A DNA stretch of 49,751 nt from Candidatus Baldrarchaeota archaeon (GTDB taxonomy: Archaea; Asgardarchaeota; Baldrarchaeia; Baldrarchaeales; DXJG01). The translations under genes were made by a program, and so were the position numbers. Location: NCBI GenBank assembly GCA_030587435.1, contig JAUQZC010000046.1, forward strand, positions 1 through 49,751. Direction: 5' to 3'. Below, piece after piece: positions 18,378 through 26,395 of this stretch. The notes below the pieces were generated by a model that had not been told where the DNA came from, made no database searches, and was given only the letters and a program-made list of their open reading frames with translations. How positions within the stretch are numbered: the first letter of the stretch is position 1; every line of letters starts with the position of its first letter.

Positions 18378-18944
18378 ATGTCGGAAGAGGACAAAATAAT
18401 AGAAATACGTTTTCATAGCCGTGGAGGACAAGGCGGATGGACCGCTTCACAACTTCTAGCACTCGCAGCGTTAAAAGAAGGCAAGTATATGCAGAGCTTT
18501 CCAACATTCGGTCCGGAAAGACAAGGAGCGCCAATACAAGCCTTTACAAGAATCAGCGAAAAACCAATCAATCTGCATGCAAATGTATATTATCCAGATG
18601 TGGTTGTAGTGTTGGATCCAACACTACTTGGTCCATCAGTCGTAGAAGGCATAAAGAAAGACACCGTGATAATTGTGAATACGGATGAATCACCCCAGGA
18701 AATTAAGAAAAAACTTGGAGTAGAAGATAACGTTGTATGGACAGTAAACGCCACTGATCTGGCTATTAAAATTTTAGGCCGCGCAATCACGAACACAGCA
18801 ATGTTAGGCGCAATTGTTAAAGCTACGGGAATTGTTAAACTGGAATCGGTTCTTGAAGCGACAAAGGAAAGATTTCCAGAAGAAATAGCTGAGAAGAATA
18901 TAGAGTTAATTAAAAAAGCTTATGAGGAGGCGGTAAAAGGATGA
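18378..18944 (+). CDS. porG: Pyruvate:ferredoxin oxidoreductase, gamma subunit
   Basis: The gamma (domain III) subunit of a four-subunit 2-oxoacid:ferredoxin oxidoreductase, 188 residues. The family opening is complete: EIRFHSRGGQGGWTASQLLA (landmarks RGGQGG), then FPTFGPERQGAP and the loop DVVVVLDPTLLG. The enzyme oxidises pyruvate with CoA to acetyl-CoA, CO2 and reduced ferredoxin, or runs in reverse. ATG 18378 follows a GAGGGG site. Its stop overlaps the porD start by four bases, and the order G-D-A-B is that of many archaeal POR operons. Confidence 0.93.
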   Translation: MSEEDKIIEIRFHSRGGQGGWTASQLLALAALKEGKYMQSFPTFGPERQGAPIQAFTRISEKPINLHANVYYPDVVVVLDPTLLGPSVVEGIKKDTVIIVNTDESPQEIKKKLGVEDNVVWTVNATDLAIKILGRAITNTAMLGAIVKATGIVKLESVLEATKERFPEEIAEKNIELIKKAYEEAVKG

Positions 18945-19222
18945 GTTCCGAGGAAAAACTTCCTGGTTGGAGAGAGATACCCATTGCCGGCGTGACATAC
19001 AAACCTAGCACGGAGTACAAAACAGGGGACTGGAAAGTATATAAACCAGTAATAAACTACGAAAAATGCACAAAATGCATGTTTTGTTACACATACTGTC
19101 CTGATGGAGCTATAAAAATTAGAGAAGATGGTTTTCCAGAGCCAGACTACGATTTCTGTAAAGGTTGCGGGATATGTGCTGAAGAATGCCCCGTTAAAGC
19201 CATTGAAATGGTTAAGGATTAG
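18941..19222 (+). CDS. porD: Pyruvate:ferredoxin oxidoreductase, delta (ferredoxin-like) subunit
   Basis: A 93-residue subunit with two [4Fe-4S] clusters, seen as CTKCMFCYTYCPDGAI and CKGCGICAEECPVKAI, each C-x2-C-x2-C-x3-C-P. It relays electrons from the TPP subunit to external ferredoxin. The N-terminal arm LPGWREIPIAGVTYKP is typical of PorD. ATG 18941 overlaps the porG stop, and porA begins 11 bases after its end with a GGAGGGAG site. Confidence 0.95.
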   Translation: MSSEEKLPGWREIPIAGVTYKPSTEYKTGDWKVYKPVINYEKCTKCMFCYTYCPDGAIKIREDGFPEPDYDFCKGCGICAEECPVKAIEMVKD

Positions 19223-19233
19223 GAGGGAGATGA

Positions 19234-20454
19234 ATGGCAGTTAAACAAATTGTTATGGGTTTAAATGGTGATGAAGCCGTTGCATATGCCATAAAACAAG
19301 TAGATCCAGACGTAGTTGCTGCTTACCCAATCACTCCACAAACCATAATCGTAGAAAGATTCTCAGAATATGTCGCTAACGGTGAGGTTCATACAGAATT
19401 TGTCGCCGTAGAGTCTGAACATAGCGCTTTAAGTGCTTGTGTAGGAGCCGCAGCTGCAGGAGCCAGAGCCTTCACAGCAACCGCTGCAAATGGCTTAGCG
19501 CTCATGTGGGAAATCTTGTACATAGCGTCTTCTTGTAGGCTTCCAATAGTTATGGCAATTGTAAACAGAGCTTTAAGTGGACCAATCAACATTCATCCCG
19601 ACCATAGCGACGCTATGGGTGCAAGAGACAGCGGATGGATTCAAATTTTCTGCGAAAACAGTCAGGAAGCCTACGATTCCATAATTCAGGCTTGGAGAAT
19701 AGCTGAACACCCCGACGTACAATTACCAGTTATGGTCTGTCTTGACGGCTTCGTATTAAGTCACACTCTAGAAAATGTCATGACTTTGCCAGATGATGTC
19801 GTTAAGAAGTTTGTTGGCGAAAGAAAATTTGTAACAGTTAAGAATCATTTTGGAAAAGAGGTTCCATTCATCCTAGATCCCGAAAACCCAATTACCATTG
19901 GCCCATTAGACCTCTATGATTTCTACTTTGAGCATAAAATGCAACAAATTGACGCTATGGGAAAAGCCCCCAAAGTCATTGAGGAAATCGGCAAAGAATA
20001 TGGTGAACTCTCCGGCAGAACATATGGACTAGTTCACCCCTACAAGCTCGAAGATGCAGAAATCGCCATTGTAGGTCTTGGCTCAACAATGGGAACCGCA
20101 AAAATAGTTGTAGATAAATTGAGAGAAAAAGGGGTAAAGGCCGGGCTCCTAAGAATAAGATCGTTCAGACCGTTCCCAGTCCAGCAAATAATCGAAAACC
20201 TAAAGGACAAGAAGGTAATAGGAGTCCTCGACAGAGCTGTAAGCTTCGGAGCATACGGCGGTCCGCTATTCAGCGAGATAAGAAACATTTTCTATGACCA
20301 AGACATAAGACCACTGATTTCAAATTACATATATGGCCTTGGCGGCAGAGACATGCCTCCTCAGAGACTAATGATAATCTTCGAAGATTTACAGAAAATT
20401 GCAGAAACAGGAAGAATCGAAAAAACTGTAAAATATATTGGAGTTAGAGGATAG
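19234..20454 (+). CDS. porA: Pyruvate:ferredoxin oxidoreductase, alpha subunit
   Basis: The 406-residue alpha subunit (domains I and II). Features include the N-terminal MNGDEAVAYA-like entry (LNGDEAVAYAIKQVDPDVVAAYPITPQT region, landmarks GDEAVAYA and YPITPQT), FVAVESEHSALSACVGAAAAGAR (landmark VESEHSA) and the substrate-loop ALSGPINIHPDHSDAMGARD, the latter resembling POR rather than the 2-oxoglutarate enzyme. The C-terminal transketolase-like domain ends with GLGGRDMPPQ. It binds pyruvate together with PorB at the TPP site. Confidence 0.94.
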   Translation: MAVKQIVMGLNGDEAVAYAIKQVDPDVVAAYPITPQTIIVERFSEYVANGEVHTEFVAVESEHSALSACVGAAAAGARAFTATAANGLALMWEILYIASSCRLPIVMAIVNRALSGPINIHPDHSDAMGARDSGWIQIFCENSQEAYDSIIQAWRIAEHPDVQLPVMVCLDGFVLSHTLENVMTLPDDVVKKFVGERKFVTVKNHFGKEVPFILDPENPITIGPLDLYDFYFEHKMQQIDAMGKAPKVIEEIGKEYGELSGRTYGLVHPYKLEDAEIAIVGLGSTMGTAKIVVDKLREKGVKAGLLRIRSFRPFPVQQIIENLKDKKVIGVLDRAVSFGAYGGPLFSEIRNIFYDQDIRPLISNYIYGLGGRDMPPQRLMIIFEDLQKIAETGRIEKTVKYIGVRG

Positions 20455-20465
20455 GAGGGGGAAAA

Positions 20466-21446
20466 ATGAGCGAAAAAATAACAATAAAGGATCTTGCTCA
20501 GAAACCTGATCTATTAATGCCTGGACACAGACTTTGCGCTGGATGTGCAGCAGGAACCATTGTAAGACTTGTACTAAAAGCAACACGTGGACCTACTATT
20601 ATCACCAACGCCACTGGGTGTCTTGAAGTAGCAACAACAATTTTCCCATACTCATCTTGGAAAGTGCCTTGGATACATAACGCCTTCGAAAATGCAGCAG
20701 CCACCGCAAGCGGAATTGAAGCAGCATTTAATGCAATGAAGAGAACAGGAAAGGGACCACTAGCAAAATACGAACACGTAGACGTAATAGCGTTTGCAGG
20801 AGATGGAGGAACCTACGACATAGGATTTCAAGCTTTAAGTGGAGCTTTCGAAAGAGGACATGATTTCCTATACATACTATATGATAATGAAGCTTATATG
20901 AACACAGGCATCCAGAGAAGTGGTGGCACTCCCCGTTGTGCTTGGACTACAACTTCTCCCGCTGGAAGCGTTATACCGGGTAAGCGAGAATGGAAAAAAC
21001 CCATTGCGAGAATAGCTGCTGAACACGAGATACCTTATGTAGCAACTGCAAGTCCAGCATATCCCATAGACCTTGTCAGAAAGGTTAGAAAAGGCTTGGA
21101 GGTTGAAGGGCCTGCATTCATACACGTGTTGTCTCCATGTACACGTGGCTGGAGATATCCACCAGAAAAAACCATAAAAATAGCCAAGTTAGCGGTTGAA
21201 ACATGTTTCTTCCCATTATGGGAGGCAGAATTCAAAGACGGTGAAATAGTCTACACTTTGTCTGCTCCCAGCGAAAGAATTGCCAGAAAACCTGAGTTAA
21301 AGAAACCTGTCGAGGAATACCTAAAACTTCAAGGTAGATTCAGTCACTTATTTAGACCTAAAAAGAGAGAGGATCTCATAAATGAAATTCAACAATGGGT
21401 AGATCGTGAATGGAAACTAATACTAAAGAGATGCGGAAAACTCTAA
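20466..21446 (+). CDS. porB: Pyruvate:ferredoxin oxidoreductase, beta (TPP-binding) subunit
   Basis: The 326-residue beta subunit that holds thiamine diphosphate and one [4Fe-4S] cluster. The cluster cysteines are C24 and C27 (HRLCAGCAAG), C52 (TGCLEV) and a late one in LSPCTRGW. The TPP-binding motif is GDGGTYDIGFQALSGA followed by YDNEAYMNTGIQRS, diagnostic for pyruvate-type enzymes. A GGAGGGGG site precedes ATG 20466. It closes the operon; T-rich sequence follows the stop. Confidence 0.95.
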   Translation: MSEKITIKDLAQKPDLLMPGHRLCAGCAAGTIVRLVLKATRGPTIITNATGCLEVATTIFPYSSWKVPWIHNAFENAAATASGIEAAFNAMKRTGKGPLAKYEHVDVIAFAGDGGTYDIGFQALSGAFERGHDFLYILYDNEAYMNTGIQRSGGTPRCAWTTTSPAGSVIPGKREWKKPIARIAAEHEIPYVATASPAYPIDLVRKVRKGLEVEGPAFIHVLSPCTRGWRYPPEKTIKIAKLAVETCFFPLWEAEFKDGEIVYTLSAPSERIARKPELKKPVEEYLKLQGRFSHLFRPKKREDLINEIQQWVDREWKLILKRCGKL

Positions 21447-21623
21447 AATCAATTCATTCTTTTCTTTAAATTCCATAAATTTATTTACCTTGAATTCTCG
21501 ATATCAATCTTCAATTTTCAGTAAATCGACCTCTAAACGCTGTTTTTTTAATACACAGCGTTGTCATTAAAATTTTGAAATTGCAGTGAATTTAAATCTA
21601 GATAAAGATAGATTAAATTAGAG

Positions 21624-22621
21624 ATGATGTTAATGTCTATAAAACTTAAGCTTTCCATGTTTGGGTCGGTTGCTGCCATAATCGGAATAACGACCCTAGC
21701 ATTCTTATTTTTCATGGAGTTTTTACAGACTTAACGTTCTATTACGTAGTGGTTTTTGATGTAATATTCAACCTCTTCCAATGGCTTATAGCTCCCTACT
21801 TAATACAAGCTGCATACAAGTGTGTTGAAGCAGATGAGAGAGAATACTGGAACCTGCACAGAATTTTAGATAAAATTCGCGAAGATTCAGATATGAAGAA
21901 AAAACCAAAGCTGATGATAGCTGAGGTACAACTTCCTAATGCCTTCGCCTATGGCAACTTTTTAACAGGCAGTAGAATAGCGGTTACGAGAGGACTTCTT
22001 AACACTCTTGAAACAGAGGAAATTGAAGCTACAATGGCACATGAAATAGGACACATAAAACATAGAGACATGTCAATAAAGATGTTCATTTCTTTGCTTC
22101 CAGCAATTTTCCACTGGATTGGAAGAGTTATGATGCATAGTATCTGGCTAAGTTCTTGGGGGAGCCAGAGACAGACGAGAAGGATCAGCTATCCTAGTCG
22201 CAATAAGGGTTCTTCTCTCTTCTAATTTACTTCTTCTTAAATTTGTTTGTTTTAACATTTAGCAGGTTAAGAGAATACTATGCGGATGAACGCTGCATTT
22301 ACCATTCACGATGGATCTAGAAAACTTTCTAAAGCCCTAGCCAAGATTAACATTTATATGACCAAAATGATTGCCAGAAATCTCCGTGCTGTACTTATAC
22401 CTTCCCAACTTGCTTTTAGACCACTACTTATTACAGATCCCGAACGAGCCGCATCGGAGGCTAAACAACTTCAAGTTCTTACGGGATACCCTGACTATGA
22501 ATTAGTGGAAATGCTTCGTAGAAGAAAATTAAAACTTTCAGATAAAATAATGAAAATTTTCTCCACTCATCCAAATATTACTAAAAGACTAAGAAGATTA
22601 GAACAATTAAAATTAAGATAA
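21624..22621 (+). pseudogene. htpX: HtpX-like zinc metalloprotease, frameshifted
   Basis: HtpX is a membrane-bound M48 protease that degrades misfolded membrane proteins. Its parts are all here in order, but in different frames. The N-terminal helix (LSMFGSVAAIIGITTLAFLFF) stops near 21734; the next frame gives NLFQWLIAPYL, the PKLMIAEVQLPNAFAYG region and the zinc motif HEIGHIKHRD (about 22040-22070); near a GGGGG run at about 22160 the frame shifts to VAIRVLLSSN; near 22259 it shifts to RLREYYADE, which carries the third zinc ligand; near 22288 it shifts to AAFTIHDGSRKLSKALAKI. That is four breaks. The coding content is otherwise well preserved, so recent decay or base-calling errors are both possible. 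Confidence 0.85.
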
Positions 22622-22756
22622 GTCTTTGAGCTATCAATCATTTTAAGCTACGAAATAATAAGCCTTCCATTCATATATAATTTTAGTCTATTTGTTTATG
22701 ATTAGAAAACTTAATATTCAGGTTTTTATATTTTGTTGTAATGGTGGTAATAAAAA

Positions 22757-23128
22757 ATGTCAGAAGAAGCTATCAATATAATATCCGAATTAATGACATC
22801 AAACCCAACAATAACAGCCTTAGCGATAGTTTCAAGTAACGATCAAGTCTTATGGCAAACACCAAGCTGGAACATACAAGGCTCAAGAATAATATCAGCT
22901 TGGATGAACAGAGAGCCAAGCGTTGTAGTTCAAGGCGTTAAATACTCAACCTTTCAAGCAGAACCTGAAAAATTCATAGCAAAAAACATGTCTGGTTACG
23001 GTTACGTAGTTGCAACACCATTAACCAACGAGTTATTTCTAGTAGCTTACGTTACCCCAGAAGGGGATCCAAAAGCTGCGTTCGTAGATCTATATAATGC
23101 AGCCATAAGAATAAGAAAGGTAATCTAA
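22757..23128 (+). CDS. Profilin-like protein (Asgard-type profilin candidate)
   Basis: A 123-residue single-domain protein. By eye it follows the profilin fold order: N-terminal helix, strand ALAIVSSNDQVLW with SW nearby, a helix RIISAWM, the strands VVVQGVKYSTFQAEPEKF, a glycine turn SGYGYVVAT, strand ELFLVAYV, and a C-terminal helix. The core pattern G-x-K-Y-x-x-x-Q-x-E-P ... K-x-x-x-G-x-G-x-x-V-x-x-T matches the corresponding part of plant and Asgard profilins as I remember them. Profilins bind actin monomers. Alternatives are a roadblock/LC7 or longin domain, which share a similar strand-helix order. It stands alone, with a TATA-like TTTTATATT at 22723-22731 and GGTGGT before ATG. Confidence 0.6.
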   Translation: MSEEAINIISELMTSNPTITALAIVSSNDQVLWQTPSWNIQGSRIISAWMNREPSVVVQGVKYSTFQAEPEKFIAKNMSGYGYVVATPLTNELFLVAYVTPEGDPKAAFVDLYNAAIRIRKVI

Positions 23129-23224
23129 AAACATTTTACCATCTCATTTTGTAAAGTTCTTTAAATAAATTAAAATTAATTTTAATTTATTATTGTAATG
23201 GAGGATAATTTAATTGGTGATTAC

Positions 23225-23956
23225 ATGGTTCTTATCGGCGCAACTGGAGATATTCATTCCCCGAAGTATATTCAATTATTTAAAGAGGCACTGGAAAAAA
23301 CTGAAATAGACAAACTTGACGTCCTGATTTTCACCGGAGATATCATTTATAAAGGAAAAATTAACGAACTAAAAAACGTTTTAAAGATTTTAGACGACTT
23401 CGAAATTAAATGCCCAATTATTTCTGTTTTTGGGAACGAAGAATATGAACAACTCCACAATAAAATTCGCGAGATAGCTTCTGGAAAAATTAGGTTCCTT
23501 GAAGACGAACTCTTAGAAATTAAGATTCGCGGAAAGACCTTGGGTATCGTTGGCTCAAAAGGATCATTAGATAAGCCCACCACGTGGCAAGCCAGAAACA
23601 TTCCAAATATCAAAGAAATATACAACGAAAGAGTAAATAAAGTAGATGAGTTACTTGGGCAGTTAAACTCAGACTTTAAACTCCTTGTTTTACATTATGC
23701 ACCTACCTATAAAACACTTAAAGGAGAAAAACCAGAAATTTATCCTTTTCTAGGATGCAAGAAATATGAGAAAGTAATTACTAAAAGACATCCAGATGTT
23801 GTTATCCATGGGCATGCTCACAGCGGAAAACCTAAAGATTACGTAGGAAATGTTCCCATATATAACGTGGCACTTCCGCTGGTTAAGAAAATAGTTACAG
23901 TTAAACTACCATTTAAAGAATCTTTAGAATACTTCTTCGCTAAGAGGGGAAGATAA
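23225..23956 (+). CDS. Metallophosphoesterase of the calcineurin superfamily
   Basis: A 243-residue cytosolic phosphoesterase. The metal-binding motifs are in order: GATGDIHS (D-x-H), FTGDIIYKG (GD), SVFGNEEYE (G-N-E, where GNHD/E is usual), LVLHYAPTY, and IHGHAHSGKP (G-H-x-H). The substrate is not evident; related archaeal enzymes act on phosphodiesters or nucleotides. GGTGAT three bases before ATG 23225 sets the start; a further in-frame ATG at 23198 lacks such a site. The stop overlaps the next gene's ATG by one base. Confidence 0.85.
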   Translation: MVLIGATGDIHSPKYIQLFKEALEKTEIDKLDVLIFTGDIIYKGKINELKNVLKILDDFEIKCPIISVFGNEEYEQLHNKIREIASGKIRFLEDELLEIKIRGKTLGIVGSKGSLDKPTTWQARNIPNIKEIYNERVNKVDELLGQLNSDFKLLVLHYAPTYKTLKGEKPEIYPFLGCKKYEKVITKRHPDVVIHGHAHSGKPKDYVGNVPIYNVALPLVKKIVTVKLPFKESLEYFFAKRGR

Positions 23957-24213
23957 TGAGAGAATTTCTTGAAATAGAAGACCCCGATGCTTTCATAAAA
24001 ATATCTCAGTCTGCTAATTTCGTAATTAGGGTTGACCCGTTCATCTTCATTTATCTTTACGGCTTAATATTTTACATAGACCTTGGAAAGCTAGAAACAA
24101 CAGAAGTCAAAAAAATTTTCCAAAACCTCAGAGACAAGCTGATAATCGTAAAAAACGTAGAAAAAAGCAGTTCCATACATGAATTCTTAAAGAAAAAATT
24201 AGGAAAACAGTAA
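23956..24213 (+). CDS. Small protein of unknown function coupled to the phosphoesterase gene
   Basis: An 85-residue protein not recognised as a known family. Its sequence has a central hydrophobic stretch (FIFIYLYGLIFYIDLG, about residues 28-43), which may be a buried strand-helix core rather than a membrane segment, followed by a basic helix-rich end (KKIFQNLRDKL, EFLKKKLGK). The ATG overlaps the TAA of the upstream gene (TAATG), which indicates co-translation. A role alongside the phosphoesterase is inferred from this only. Confidence 0.6.
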   Translation: MREFLEIEDPDAFIKISQSANFVIRVDPFIFIYLYGLIFYIDLGKLETTEVKKIFQNLRDKLIIVKNVEKSSSIHEFLKKKLGKQ

Positions 24214-24220
24214 AAGAAAT

Positions 24221-25063
24221 TTACTCACCCGTCGCAAGCAGTTTAACAATTTTTGGAAATATGTATTCAGCTACATCTCTCCTTGACCCGCCACCAGTCA
24301 AAATCACATATCTTCCTTCACATACTTCTTCACTACATCTTTTTACAATTTTCACAAGCTCTATAAAGAAACTCGGTGAAAGGCCTCGATCTCCATAATC
24401 TCCTTCACACGTATCATGACCCAAAAAATGAAAAACCATCTGAGGCTGAAACCTACGTACCCTAGACACAAACTCTTTCTCAACAAGCCTAAGATAATCC
24501 TCATCCGTAGTTTTCCAACCAACATCTACATCAATTTTTGTCCCATCATCCTCAACAACATTACTACTACAAAAACACACATGTAACACATCATGATCTC
24601 CCATGAACATTGCTCGATCACCGTCCCCGTGGTGACTATCCGTATCCAGGATAGCAAATCTCCGAACCCCATATTTTTCCCTCAAATACCTGATCGTAGG
24701 TCCCAGAGACGACAAATATGTACCACCCCATGCACTTGATGGGCCGGCGTGGTGACCAGCCGCAACTGTGAATACGAGAGCATTCCTTAGTTCCCCCTTC
24801 CACACCATTTCTGCGGCTCTTACACAGCCACCTACCGCCCTTAAAGCCCCCTCATAATACCACGCATTTTTAGTCTGCTCTAAAAGTTCAGAGTCGTGAA
24901 CTTTTCTTAACAATTCTTCATCAACAGGCGGGGACTCATATAACTGAACATTTGGAAGTTCTAAAACATTTTTAAGAACTTCAGGGAAATTTCTAAACTT
25001 ATCCCCAATTATAGGCCAATCCTTACCTTTAAAAATGTCTGAAAAGAAAACCCCCGTCGTCAT
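24221..25063 (-). CDS. Histone deacetylase-fold (arginase-deacetylase) amidohydrolase
   Basis: A 280-residue protein of the HDAC/acetylpolyamine amidohydrolase superfamily. Zinc and charge-relay motifs are visible: AAGHHAGPSSAWGG (the paired histidines), AILDTDSHHGDGD (D-x-H ligands) and FLGHDTCEGDYGDRGLS (third aspartate region). The last motif, normally GGY with the transition-state tyrosine, reads LTGGGSRRDVAEY, so the usual tyrosine is replaced or displaced. Substrates could be acetylated polyamines, protein lysines or another amide. The ATG at 25063 is placed five bases after GAGGTGA, better than a GTG at 25072 inside that site. Confidence 0.82.
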   Translation of the reverse strand: MTTGVFFSDIFKGKDWPIIGDKFRNFPEVLKNVLELPNVQLYESPPVDEELLRKVHDSELLEQTKNAWYYEGALRAVGGCVRAAEMVWKGELRNALVFTVAAGHHAGPSSAWGGTYLSSLGPTIRYLREKYGVRRFAILDTDSHHGDGDRAMFMGDHDVLHVCFCSSNVVEDDGTKIDVDVGWKTTDEDYLRLVEKEFVSRVRRFQPQMVFHFLGHDTCEGDYGDRGLSPSFFIELVKIVKRCSEEVCEGRYVILTGGGSRRDVAEYIFPKIVKLLATGE

Positions 25064-25127
25064 GTATTTCACCTCAACACTCTATTATATTTGTACTTTT
25101 CTAACATTATCTTACAATTCTCGTGCT

Positions 25128-25556
25128 TTATTTACGTTTAGGAATCCAAACTTTTTCATGATCCAAAATATGTACAACTTTCCATCCACGACCCTCTAAA
25201 ACTATGCTAATATATTTACGATGACATTTCCACGGAAATCTTTCAGTGCACATGATTGCTGTTCTACCTTTCCCAGCTATTTTCTCCAGTTCCTTTATGC
25301 CTTTCATAAATTCTTCAGTTTCAATATACTTCTTATATCCACCCGTTCTATAACCACCTAATTTCTTGCCTAAGTAAACGTATTTTATCCCTTCTCGTCT
25401 CAAAAACTCTTCTAAATTTTCTTTTTTAAAATGTTCAAATCTACTAGTTGGAAATCTCCTGACATCAACCAAAATACTTATTTTAAACTTTTTTAAAAGC
25501 GATAAAAATTCTTCAAAACTCCTAGTACTATGACCAATAGTAAAAATTTCTTTCAA
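25128..25556 (-). CDS. DUF488 family protein
   Basis: A 142-residue protein of the DUF488 family, function unknown. Conserved landmarks are the opening FTIGHSTRSFEEFLSLL, LVDVRRFPTSR, YLGKKLGGYR, and the late CTERFPWKCHRKYIS, which holds the two conserved cysteines (C-x6-7-C-H). It begins at TTG 25556 after GGTGAGA. It shares orientation with the HDAC-fold gene downstream (gap 64 bases) and diverges from the YjbQ-family gene on the + strand. Confidence 0.85.
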   Translation of the reverse strand: MKEIFTIGHSTRSFEEFLSLLKKFKISILVDVRRFPTSRFEHFKKENLEEFLRREGIKYVYLGKKLGGYRTGGYKKYIETEEFMKGIKELEKIAGKGRTAIMCTERFPWKCHRKYISIVLEGRGWKVVHILDHEKVWIPKRK

Positions 25557-25617
25557 TTGGTCTCACCGTCAAAACATATTAAATGAAAATTTCCAATTTA
25601 AAGTTGGAGGGATGCTA

Positions 25618-26046
25618 ATGAAATATGTAAATGAAAGCTTTACCGTAAAAACAAGTAAACGATTAGAGATCATTGACATAACAAACAATGTTGAAAAAAT
25701 TGTTAGAAAAACGGGAATAAAAGAAGGAATATTAATCGTTTTTGAGCCTCATACTACAGCAGCTATAACAATCAATGAAAACGATCCTGATTTATTTGAA
25801 GATCTACTTAATGTATATGTTAAAATTGCACCGATAGAACAAAGATACAGGCATAACTTAAAGTACGCTGGAGTCCCAGGAGAACAAAATGCACATGCTC
25901 ACATAATTTCCTCGCTTATAAAACCTTCAGTAACTGTTCCAATAACAGATGGAAGAACCCAGCTGGGAACATGGCAAAGAATTTTATTCATTGAAATGGA
26001 TGGTCCAAGAACGAGAGGTGTCCATGTAAAAGTAATGGGAGAATAA
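25618..26046 (+). CDS. YjbQ-family (UPF0047) protein, second copy
   Basis: A 142-residue canonical YjbQ-family protein. It has EPHTTAAITINENDPDL (the conserved HTTAAI and N-E-x-D), YRHN, NAHAHIISS and LGTWQRILFIEMDGPRTR. These histidines form a possible metal site in solved structures, and some members show low thiamine-phosphate synthase activity. ATG 25618 is six bases from a GGAGGG site; ATG 25612 is too close. Together with the gene at 12424-12828 the window holds both archaeal subtypes. The end faces the smc operon end-to-end. Confidence 0.85.
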   Translation: MKYVNESFTVKTSKRLEIIDITNNVEKIVRKTGIKEGILIVFEPHTTAAITINENDPDLFEDLLNVYVKIAPIEQRYRHNLKYAGVPGEQNAHAHIISSLIKPSVTVPITDGRTQLGTWQRILFIEMDGPRTRGVHVKVMGE

Positions 26047-26065
26047 ATAAAACCTTTTATTACTA

Positions 26066-26395
26066 TTATCTAACTTTGGTACCTGGCGGCACTTCTTCCT
26101 CCACTGTCAGAAGTACTGGCTTCCCTTCGACATCAGCAGCAAGAAGCATACCTTGTGATTCAATTCCTCTAATTTTCTTCGGTTCCAAATTCGCAAGCAC
26201 AACTATAAGTTTTCCTTCAAGTTCTTCCGGCTTATACCAATGAGCAACACCAGCAACCAATTGTCTTTTTTCCTTACCGATATCCACCTCTAAACGGATC
26301 AAGTTTCTCGTTCCTTCAACCCGTTCAGCCTTTAATATTCTTCCAATTCTTATATCTAACTTTTGAAACTCGCTAAGGGATATAGTTTCTCCCAT
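26066..26395 (-). CDS. Stand-alone tRNA-binding domain, MetRS-beta/CsaA type
   Basis: A 109-residue OB-fold protein matching the C-terminal tRNA-binding domain of methionyl-tRNA synthetase. Visible signatures are FQKLDIRIGRILKAERVEG, KRQLVAGVAHWYKPEELEGK (landmarks LVAGVA, PEEL) and LEPKKIRGIESQGMLLAAD (landmarks RGIESQGM). It may assist methionyl-tRNA synthetase in trans, or act as a CsaA-like chaperone. It starts at ATG 26395 with GGTGAT five bases before it; the preceding ATG (26398) overlaps the scpB stop. It is the last gene of the smc-scpA-scpB run. Confidence 0.87.
   Translation of the reverse strand: MGETISLSEFQKLDIRIGRILKAERVEGTRNLIRLEVDIGKEKRQLVAGVAHWYKPEELEGKLIVVLANLEPKKIRGIESQGMLLAADVEGKPVLLTVEEEVPPGTKVR

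Noticed and set aside
22280..22621. 113-codon frame as a separate gene
   Set aside because: Its sequence is the natural continuation of HtpX after the YYADE motif, so it is part of the broken htpX gene.
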